Under the pieces are notes generated by a model. The model searched no databases. It was given only the letters and a program-made list of their open reading frames with translations, and was not told where the DNA came from. A stretch of 64,000 nt of DNA from DASYKT01 sp963718105 (GTDB taxonomy: Bacteria > Acidobacteriota > Blastocatellia > Pyrinomonadales > Pyrinomonadaceae), in the NCBI GenBank assembly GCA_963718105.1, contig OY970352.1:2790001-2854000 (forward strand), in the 5' to 3' direction. Below are positions 35,112-42,468 of this stretch, piece by piece. Each line of letters begins with the position of its first letter. Position 1 is the stretch's first letter. The position numbers were made by a program, and so were the translations under genes.

Positions 35112-35747
35112 CTAATCGCTTGTTTCGCTAAGCAATTCATCCAGTTTTGCCCTGACGTCGGTCGCGGTTTTTGTCGGGTTAAAGCCTTTGAACACCCCGG
35201 CCAATTTACCATCCGTTGTAAGCAAAAAGCTCTGCGGAATACCGCTCATCTGACTGATACTCATCAAGGCGGTAGTGGGCTCTTCGTCCAGCCAGCCGAT
35301 GGTGTAATTCAATTGCCGCTCTTCGACAAATCTTTTTACCATGGCTTCGGATTCCGAAGACTCGATGTCCAGCCCGATGACCATCACGCCTTTGTCCTTA
35401 TACTCGTTCTCTACTTTAACCAGTTCCGGCATTTCCATCCGGCACGGGCCGCACCAGGTAGCCCAGAGATTTAACAGCAAGACCTTTCCCTGGAGTTCTT
35501 TCAAAGTGAACGTCTTTCCATCAAGCCCTTTTATTTTGGAGTTCATGACGACGGCGGGCATCTCCTGATAAACTTTAGGCCTCTTTGCCTTTATGGTATT
35601 CGAGGGATCTGACGCGTTGGTACCTGCCGAGTTAGTGCCTACAGAGTTGATGCCTGCCGTATTGACACCGGTGGCCGGCCTGTTACAACCCGAAAATATC
35701 AGAAGCAAAATAAATAATAACGATAAATAAACGGTCGATCTTTTCAT
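35112..35747 (-). CDS. TlpA/ResA-like thiol-disulfide oxidoreductase lipoprotein
   Basis: 211 residues from the ATG at 35747, which directly precedes the signal sequence; an upstream in-frame ATG would add a non-signal extension. The lipobox is FSGC at about residues 18-21, followed by a Thr/Asn/Ala-rich linker. The thioredoxin fold has the active site WATWCGPCRMEMPEL and the cis-Pro loop SGIPQSFL. It probably reduces disulfides in the envelope, for example in cytochrome c maturation. It has its own terminator and no redox partner next to it. Confidence 0.92.
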   Translation of the reverse strand: MKRSTVYLSLLFILLLIFSGCNRPATGVNTAGINSVGTNSAGTNASDPSNTIKAKRPKVYQEMPAVVMNSKIKGLDGKTFTLKELQGKVLLLNLWATWCGPCRMEMPELVKVENEYKDKGVMVIGLDIESSESEAMVKRFVEERQLNYTIGWLDEEPTTALMSISQMSGIPQSFLLTTDGKLAGVFKGFNPTKTATDVRAKLDELLSETSD

Positions 35748-35843
35748 TAATACGGAACCTTTCAACATCTCTGGCATTATACGCAAAATCCCGGCCCCGG
35801 GTTACCTGGCCACTCAAAAAACCTTACCATTAAACCGGCCATT

Positions 35844-35874
35844 AAAAAAGCCGCGAGGCAGAACCTGGCGGCTT
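35844..35874 (-). terminator. Rho-independent terminator of the kinase-like gene
   Basis: The stem AAGCCGC/GCGGCTT, extended by AGG/CCT, is followed on the minus strand by six T. It is 26 bp after the stop at 35900. Confidence 0.85.
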
Positions 35875-35899
35875 GGTATTTACCATTTCAGTACCGGGC

Positions 35900-38158
35900 T
35901 TAAAGCGCGGGGTCGAGCGGCGCGGGTTCAAAGGAATACAATATTTCCTTTAATTCTCCCTTTGTGCCGACATCGTCCACGCTCAGAACTTCCGGCGAGT
36001 GCGAGGTGGCAAGCATAGTAACGACAAACCCGTTCTTTTGGCCGTATCTTCCGGGAGGCATAAACAATGTCCGGCCCCAGATAGTTATTTTTTCGCCGGT
36101 GTTGGTCTCGCCTTCACCCTGGAATTTTACCTGGAAGACCTTACGCCCGTTGACGAAGTCTTCGCCTTGCGAAACAGCCTGGAAATTGGGGATCGATTCC
36201 GACCACTTATCATTTAAGGCCTTGGCCAGTTTCGGGAAATTCGCGCTGTCTTCGGTGAAAGTGCCTTTGCTTTCATACCAACTGACCAGGATCTGCTCGA
36301 TCGGCGTGCCGTTTTCGGTCGACCTGGAAATGTCCAGAAAGTTTTTGTCGCTCTTGTTTTTCACCCAGGTGCTCGGGTAATAAACCGAAAATCCGCGGAA
36401 ATTTTTCTTTAACGCTGCGGGCAGCTCGTCTTTTGAATTTTGGAACGCAAGGCTGCCTGCCGGCGGCGTTATTTCGCGCGGCTGCGGAACGCTGTCCGCG
36501 TCGGCTCCAAGAGCAGGCGAAGGCGGAACAGCTTGATTTGCATCGGCCGGCGCCTGAACGCTGCTGGTGTCGGCAGGCGGCGGATCGGAAATCAGCGCGC
36601 TGCTAAAATAATTGAGATAGGCAAAGATCCCGCCGGCGATAAGCAGCAATCCGATCAAACACGCCGTCGCGATCGCCCAGCCGGACATTCTTTCGTTCTC
36701 CGCGGCGCGTTTTTCCCACGCAGGCGCAGGCGAAGCGTGAACCGGCGCCGTTTCTTTGCCCCCTGCAATGGGTGCAACGGGTGCAACGGGGGCCGAAAGC
36801 TCCAGCACATCATTACCGGCTTCAACTCTGGACGTCTTACCGGGCGGCACCGCAAAATCTTGGGCCGCAGAATCATGAGCTAACGCCGTGTCATCGATCA
36901 CCAGGATCTCATCCGACATGGCGAAATTACCGAGCGCGTTATAGATCGCCTCACCAAAATCGCGGGCTTTCTGATACCGTTTTTCCGGCTCGAACGACAG
37001 GGCGCGGGTAAAAATTTCATCTGTCTGTCCGGGAAGCTCAGGCAGGATCATCGTCGGTTTCGACCGCAGCCCGCCCCTTTGCGCATCGAGCAGTTCGCGC
37101 ATCGAGGTAAAGTTGTAAGGCAGCCGGCCGGTCAGCATTTCGTAAGCGATCGCCGCCAGCGAATAGGATTCACTTGCGGGAGAAAGCTCCCTGCCCTGTA
37201 ACTGCTCGGGCGACTGGTAGGCGACGTCTTTTAACTTACGCACGGATGGCGCTTTGTAGCCCTTGGCGAGCGCAAAATCCGTCACCTTGGCGATCTTCGA
37301 ACCGTCGGCTTCGGGTTTTAAGATCACCTTCTGCGGGCGCACGTCGTAGTGCAGCACGCCGTTCTGCTGAGCGCCGCTAAGCGCCTCGGAAACCTGTTTG
37401 GCGATGCGGGCGGTATCGGCGGGCGCGATCGGATCGCCGCTGTCGAGCACCTCTCTTAAAGAATCGCCCTCGACATATTCGAACACCGCAAAAGGCATTC
37501 CTTCCGGCATTTCGCCGCTATCGAGGATCTTGACGATGTGGGGGTGATTGAGATGCGAAAGCGCCACGCGCTCTTCGGCTGAATTCTGGATAAAATCACT
37601 GCCCAGCGCGAGCACTTTAAAGATCACGCGCTTGCCGTTTGCCGCGCGGTCCTGCGCCAGATAAGTGATGCAAATGTCGTCGATGTTCAAACGGCGCTCG
37701 ATAAAATAGCGTCCGCGGACAACGTGGCCCAGCAGGACGTTGGGATTTTCCCAGTTCAGCGCCAGCCGTCCGGTAGGATTTCGCTTGCGGTCGCCCAGCG
37801 CCGCCTGGAACGAAGGAAGCTCATCCATCGTTACCTGCTTGCCGGCGGGTTTTTCCGCACTAAAGGATTCAACCGGGATCTCGGGCTCTTTCTTCCTGAT
37901 AAAACTGGGCGCGGGCGGTTCTTCGACGTGCTCAGCGGATCCGGCGGGCGGTTTTGCCACCGGGACAAAATTCGGCAAGGACAAGATTTCGTCGGACTCG
38001 TTGGGGGACTGCGCTTTTTCCACCAGGCTGGTAAAAATACCGCCCGACGCGGCTTTGCGCGCCGCTGCCGTCTTGGAGATCAGGCGGCCGCCGTCCTGAA
38101 CACAAAACCTTTGTGTTCCTTCTTCATATTCCCTTTTACATCTGGGACAATAAAGCAT
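35900..38158 (-). CDS. Membrane Ser/Thr kinase-like protein, probable pseudokinase
   Basis: 752 residues from the ATG at 38158, which has AAGGA six bases upstream. An N-terminal zinc-ribbon-like segment has CPRC and FCVQDGG. The kinase-like domain (about 150-430) has several catalytic changes. The Gly-rich loop is absent. The VAIK Lys is kept (Lys181, VIFKVL). HRDLKPEN is HYDVRPQK (Asp272 kept, Lys to Arg, Asn to Lys), and DFG is DFA (Asp294). A membrane helix (CLIGLLLIAGGIFAYLNYF) separates the cytosolic half from an external domain of about 200 residues with FSVYYPSTWVKN. ATP transfer is doubtful; signalling by binding is more likely. Confidence 0.85.
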   Translation of the reverse strand: MLYCPRCKREYEEGTQRFCVQDGGRLISKTAAARKAASGGIFTSLVEKAQSPNESDEILSLPNFVPVAKPPAGSAEHVEEPPAPSFIRKKEPEIPVESFSAEKPAGKQVTMDELPSFQAALGDRKRNPTGRLALNWENPNVLLGHVVRGRYFIERRLNIDDICITYLAQDRAANGKRVIFKVLALGSDFIQNSAEERVALSHLNHPHIVKILDSGEMPEGMPFAVFEYVEGDSLREVLDSGDPIAPADTARIAKQVSEALSGAQQNGVLHYDVRPQKVILKPEADGSKIAKVTDFALAKGYKAPSVRKLKDVAYQSPEQLQGRELSPASESYSLAAIAYEMLTGRLPYNFTSMRELLDAQRGGLRSKPTMILPELPGQTDEIFTRALSFEPEKRYQKARDFGEAIYNALGNFAMSDEILVIDDTALAHDSAAQDFAVPPGKTSRVEAGNDVLELSAPVAPVAPIAGGKETAPVHASPAPAWEKRAAENERMSGWAIATACLIGLLLIAGGIFAYLNYFSSALISDPPPADTSSVQAPADANQAVPPSPALGADADSVPQPREITPPAGSLAFQNSKDELPAALKKNFRGFSVYYPSTWVKNKSDKNFLDISRSTENGTPIEQILVSWYESKGTFTEDSANFPKLAKALNDKWSESIPNFQAVSQGEDFVNGRKVFQVKFQGEGETNTGEKITIWGRTLFMPPGRYGQKNGFVVTMLATSHSPEVLSVDDVGTKGELKEILYSFEPAPLDPAL

Positions 38159-38350
38159 CGTTTTTCCTTGCTCTACGCTATTTAACAATATATTACCCTG
38201 CATATCTTGAAAACAGAAGAATCGGTTCCGGTACCGGCCGTATTAGCCCGGCATTACGGCTGTATCCCCTCCGGCATACGGCTGGAACACTTGTAAATAG
38301 TCCTAATCGGCCTGTGATTTCAGGGTTTACGTGGACGGGCGGGGAAATAA

Positions 38351-39691
38351 CTAAAATGCGAGTTTTTCTACCGCGGTTATTTTCGCCTGGATCCCGGTAT
38401 TTTTCGGGTCGATCTGTTTAGCCCGGTTATAGGCCCGGATGGCATCTTTGAATTTCCGGTCTTTCAGATAGCCGTCACCGACACCGGTAAATCCCTGTAA
38501 TCCAGCGAGTTTTACTTTTTCTGCGGGGGAAGCTGAGTCAAGTGCTCTGAGAAAGGAAGCTTCAGCCTCGTTAAAGCGATGGAGCTGAAGAAAGAGGTCT
38601 CCCAACTTTGAGTGGGGAGTATAACTATTTTGACTTATTTGTACGCTGTCGCGCAAGACTTTTTCTGCTTCGGGCAATTTTTGCTGGCGTCTTAAAACAT
38701 CGCTAAGCAGGAAAAGCGCGGTCGGGTTTCGCGGATCGAGCTGTAAAGCCTGGCGCAAAAGCCGCTCCGAATCGGATGACCTTGAAACCTGTAAAGTGTC
38801 TGCTACCAATATCATAGACGGAACATCCTTAGCCAGTTGGATAGCCGTCTGAAAAGCTTTTTGGGCTTCTGCCTGCTGATTATTGCGCCCTTTAAGCCGT
38901 CCTAAATGAGCATAAGGCAGCGCGTAACCGGGCAATAATTGGATCGCCCTTTGATAGGCATATTCCGTTTCCGGGCCGATCTTGCCCTGTAATTCGAGCG
39001 ACGTCCCCAGTTGGTCATAGGCGATGCCGCTGCTTCTATCAAGCCCGATGGCCTTGTGCGCGGCCGTTTCGGCTTCGACATAACGATCGGCGACGTCCGA
39101 ACCGGCGATCGGCTGGGTCAGAACAAAACTTAAGGCGACGTATGTTTCGGGCACGTCCGGGTCAAGCGCGATGGCTTCACGATAAGACTTCTCGGCTTCT
39201 TCCCACCGCTGCTGGTCGCTGTAGAGATTTCCCAGGCCATAAACAGCCCGCGAATCTTTAGGCTTGAAACTTTGCGCGCGGTGATAAGACTTTTCAGCCC
39301 CGGCGTAATTCCGGTTGTCCCGGGCGGTATTTCCCTCTTCCAGCGCCTGCTCGAAAAGCTCTTCGGCATTCGGGTCTGTGCTGGCCGCGGTCGAGCGGGA
39401 AATATTGCGGTTGTTGCGGGCAACTGTTGTGATCCCGCCACCGGTGTTTTTGGCGGTATTTTTAGGGGCCGGTTTGGCGGCGGCTGTAGTGTTTTTTGTC
39501 TTCGGCGCGGGCTTTTTCGCGGCGGCTTTTTTAGGAGTAGTCGAAGTGGCCTTAGCCTTTCCTTTACCCTTGAACAAACCGCTGCTGCTGCCGAGATCGC
39601 CCCCAACGATCTGTCCGTAAGAAGCGACCGGCATTAGGCTCAGGATGCTAATGAGGATAAATACTTCTTTTCTGAGGATCGTTTTGAACAT
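38351..39691 (-). CDS. Exported TPR-repeat protein
   Basis: 446 residues with a signal peptide ending near ASYGQ. A low-complexity Lys/Ala/Pro/Thr segment (about 40-90) follows. From about residue 105 there are eight or more tetratricopeptide units, such as AEKSYREAIALDPDVPETYV and AEKVLRDSVQISQNSYTPH. TPR arrays bind other proteins, and this one is probably periplasmic. It lies between two genes for kinase-like membrane proteins on the same strand and could scaffold their external domains; that is inference from position. Confidence 0.85.
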   Translation of the reverse strand: MFKTILRKEVFILISILSLMPVASYGQIVGGDLGSSSGLFKGKGKAKATSTTPKKAAAKKPAPKTKNTTAAAKPAPKNTAKNTGGGITTVARNNRNISRSTAASTDPNAEELFEQALEEGNTARDNRNYAGAEKSYHRAQSFKPKDSRAVYGLGNLYSDQQRWEEAEKSYREAIALDPDVPETYVALSFVLTQPIAGSDVADRYVEAETAAHKAIGLDRSSGIAYDQLGTSLELQGKIGPETEYAYQRAIQLLPGYALPYAHLGRLKGRNNQQAEAQKAFQTAIQLAKDVPSMILVADTLQVSRSSDSERLLRQALQLDPRNPTALFLLSDVLRRQQKLPEAEKVLRDSVQISQNSYTPHSKLGDLFLQLHRFNEAEASFLRALDSASPAEKVKLAGLQGFTGVGDGYLKDRKFKDAIRAYNRAKQIDPKNTGIQAKITAVEKLAF

Positions 39692-39741
39692 AATCTTAGC
39701 TTTGCCTTTAAAGTCTTTCTATTTGTAAAAAAACATCTGAA

Positions 39742-39854
39742 CCTGGGAGCGCCGGTGTCTCGCCGGCTGAACGCGCCAGCGTTCGAGATGCTTTTGTAAC
39801 TCAGCACGGGTTAGCGCGTAACCGCGCTGCCGGCGGGACACCGGCGCTCCCAGG
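39742..39854. repeat. GGAGCGC palindrome, copy 4
   Basis: Outer arms CCTGGGAGCGC and GCGCTCCCAGG. The left hairpin is GCCGG-tgtct-CGCCGGC-like and the right GCCGG-cgggaca-CCGGC; the stem bases differ from all other copies yet pair. The interior has GAACGCGCCAGCGTTC and GGTTAGCGCGTAACC hairpins. Confidence 0.85.
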
Positions 39855-39913
39855 TTTACTTCGGTAATTATTTTTAGCGCTCCTCATACTTTTAGAGGCA
39901 AAGCCCGGTCTTT

Positions 39914-42196
39914 TTATTCCGCTCTTACCAGCCTGAAACCTAATAGTTTGTCGCGTTTACCGGCTTCGAAATCCACTCTCCGCGCGGCTGTTACGGCATC
40001 GGCGCCGTTAGCTTTACTGGTATAACATCCGCCGCGGATCATTGCCCTGGGCACATCGTTCTTCTTGATCTCGAGCTTGCTTCCGGGATACGCGGCGGGC
40101 ACGGAACTGGTCCATTCCCACACGTTTCCGATCAGATCTTCGACGCCCCATTTATTTTTTCCGCCGGGTAAGGAACCCGCTGCTTTCAGGACGGGCAGAT
40201 CGATGACGGCTTTTCCGTCTTCCCATTTCACGCCCCAGGGAAAAAGATCGGCTTGCGAACCGTTGCGGGCGGCATATTCCCATTCTTCCTCGGTCGGCAG
40301 CCTGTATTCCACGCCGTCACGTTTAGAACGCCACGCGGCAAAGGCTTTTGCATCTTCCAATGAGACAAAGATAACGGGCATTGTTTCCTGTCCCCCAAAG
40401 GGCCTGCCGTTCACCCAGTGTTCCGGCTCTCGATATTTCGTTTCCTGGACAAAATCCGCATACTCCCCATTGGTCACCTCGGTTTTATCCATCCAAAAAC
40501 TCTTTACTTCCACATCGTGCGCCGGCTGTTCTTCAGGCCGGCCGTCGTTGCGGCCCATCTTAAAACTTCCGCCGCCGATCAAAACCATCTCCGCTTTAGA
40601 TGCCCCCGGTGGGGTGTTTTGCTTATTTACCCCAGTATTTGCGGGCGGCACCACGTTTTGGTTTGTTAGCCTGTTGGTATTGCCTGTCAGGCCGCCACTA
40701 CTAAAAAACACCCAATAAATGCCGATTCCAAAAACACCCAGCAGTAAAAATGCCCCGATGCCGCCAAATACCAGCAAAGCCGGAAAGCCCTTTTTCGCTG
40801 TGGCGAAGGAGTTTTTCGCCGTTTGCTGGAATCCCACAGGCAGATGTTTTGATGAAACGATGGTTTCGTCTTCGATCATTCCCAGCGGCATGGTCGGCTG
40901 CGGAACCTTCATCGTTTCCGCCGGATTGAACGCCGGCTGGTTGACTGTCGTCTGTTTAACTGCAGGCTCGTAAAACTTGGGGGCCAATTCCGCCGTTACC
41001 TTTTGCGGCTTGCCGTCGCAGAAAATGCTGTTCTCCCAATCGTTAAAGCCGTCTTTGGTGACGCGGATATGATGATTGCCGCTCTGGATCCCTTCGAGTA
41101 AAAGCGAGCCGTCGGTCTGGCTTTCGCCGACCGATGTATTGTTCAGATAAACCTGGGATTGCGGCGGCTTGGTCTGCACGTGCAGCGAAGATACCGGCAG
41201 AAGCCCGCCGGGAATTGTCGCGGCGGCATTGATCTGATTCTGGATCTGATTTTGGGCCGATTGGGCGAGCCCTTCTCTTAATTCACGGACCAGAGCTTCG
41301 ACGGATTGTGTTCGTTTGTCACGATGTTTTTCCAGCGAATGCATCACGGCTGCTTCCACTCCCGCCGGGACGGAAACACCAAGGTCCGCAAACGCGGGCG
41401 GGTTTTCATCCAGATGCTTTTTCATTATCGCCGGGATGGAGCCGCCCTTGTAAGGAACGTCGCCGGCCAGCATCTGGAATAACATGACCCCGAGGCTGTA
41501 AATATCCGAGCTGGCATCGGGCTCTTCGTCCGCCCACTGTTCGGGCGCCATATAGTAAGGCGAACCCATCAGGCCGGTGGTCTGTGCCTGAATGAAAGAA
41601 CCGAGCAGTTCACCGGATTTTATTTTCGCCAATCCGAAGTCGAGAATTTTCACTGCTTCGGCCATCGGGCGGTCGGCCTGGATCATTACGTTGAGCGGTT
41701 TCAGATCGCGGTGGACGATGCCGTGGCGGTGCGCCGCGCTGACACCCATGCAAATGGCGGACATCAGCTCTACGGCCAATTCCGGCGCCAGGCGTTTTTC
41801 CCGCACAAGCAGATCGTGGAGCGATTCGCCCTGGACGAACTCCATTACCAGAAAAGGGATCTTTCCTTCGACCACGCCGTAGTCCGTTACGTTGACCACG
41901 TTGTGATGGCGGATGGCTGCCGCGGCCAGGGCTTCCTGACGAAAGCGCGTAATGAGCTGCGGGTCGTTTCCGACCAGGTCCGGCAAAATTACTTTGATGG
42001 CATGAGAAGTTTTGAGATAAGTATGGCGGGCTTTGTAGACGACGCCCATTCCGCCCTGGCCGAGCCGCAACTCGAGCTGATATTTGCCTTCGAGCAAGGG
42101 GTCGCCCACGAGGGTGTGCGTGGTAGCTTCACCATCTTCCGGGCAATTCTTTATGTTGTCAGGATAACAACACTTACAGGTCTGGCACTCTCTCAT
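39914..42196 (-). CDS. Transmembrane Ser/Thr protein kinase fused to PEGA and FGE-sulfatase domains
   Basis: 760 residues. A Cys-rich N-terminus (CQTCKCCYP, NCPEDG) is followed by a complete PknB-type kinase: Gly-loop LGQGGMGVVYKA, Lys68 in AIKVI, HRDLKPLNVM (Asp164), LDFGLAKI and GSPYYMAPEQW. A PEGA domain (about 340-410) and one membrane helix (LLVFGGIGAFLLLGVFGIGI) follow. The last ~230 residues form a formylglycine-generating-enzyme-like domain: GGGSFKMGRND, TEVTNGEYADFV, RLPTEEEWEYAAR, GNVWEWTSS and GFRLVR. All hallmarks of an active kinase are present, unlike the neighbour at 35900-38158. The external FGE-fold part may sense ligand rather than modify sulfatases. Confidence 0.92.
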   Translation of the reverse strand: MRECQTCKCCYPDNIKNCPEDGEATTHTLVGDPLLEGKYQLELRLGQGGMGVVYKARHTYLKTSHAIKVILPDLVGNDPQLITRFRQEALAAAAIRHHNVVNVTDYGVVEGKIPFLVMEFVQGESLHDLLVREKRLAPELAVELMSAICMGVSAAHRHGIVHRDLKPLNVMIQADRPMAEAVKILDFGLAKIKSGELLGSFIQAQTTGLMGSPYYMAPEQWADEEPDASSDIYSLGVMLFQMLAGDVPYKGGSIPAIMKKHLDENPPAFADLGVSVPAGVEAAVMHSLEKHRDKRTQSVEALVRELREGLAQSAQNQIQNQINAAATIPGGLLPVSSLHVQTKPPQSQVYLNNTSVGESQTDGSLLLEGIQSGNHHIRVTKDGFNDWENSIFCDGKPQKVTAELAPKFYEPAVKQTTVNQPAFNPAETMKVPQPTMPLGMIEDETIVSSKHLPVGFQQTAKNSFATAKKGFPALLVFGGIGAFLLLGVFGIGIYWVFFSSGGLTGNTNRLTNQNVVPPANTGVNKQNTPPGASKAEMVLIGGGSFKMGRNDGRPEEQPAHDVEVKSFWMDKTEVTNGEYADFVQETKYREPEHWVNGRPFGGQETMPVIFVSLEDAKAFAAWRSKRDGVEYRLPTEEEWEYAARNGSQADLFPWGVKWEDGKAVIDLPVLKAAGSLPGGKNKWGVEDLIGNVWEWTSSVPAAYPGSKLEIKKNDVPRAMIRGGCYTSKANGADAVTAARRVDFEAGKRDKLLGFRLVRAE

Positions 42197-42359
42197 TCGT
42201 CTAAAATCGAGCTTTCAGTATCAGATACGTTTATGCATTTGGCAAAGTTCAAAACCAGTCGCGTGGATAAATGAATCAAGGCACAACACTACGGGGTAAT
42301 TTTATAGCAAAATTGCCTTAAATAAAAGGGATTAGCGATAAGGTTAGCTTTTGAGATCA

Positions 42360-42448
42360 CCATTCGGAATAGATGATAACTGATAGATGACAGATCAGAG
42401 ATCGGATCTCTCAGCTATCATCTATGATCTTTCATCTATTCCGAATGG
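42360..42448. repeat. 89-bp MITE-like palindrome, copy B
   Basis: Same length and same 13-bp terminal inverted repeats as the copy at 15098-15186, about 92% identical by eye; both are followed by GGTTATT and CGGTA a few bases on. It lies 21 bp downstream of the leuS stop. Confidence 0.85.
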
Positions 42449-42468
42449 TTATTTTCCGGTAAATGGCA

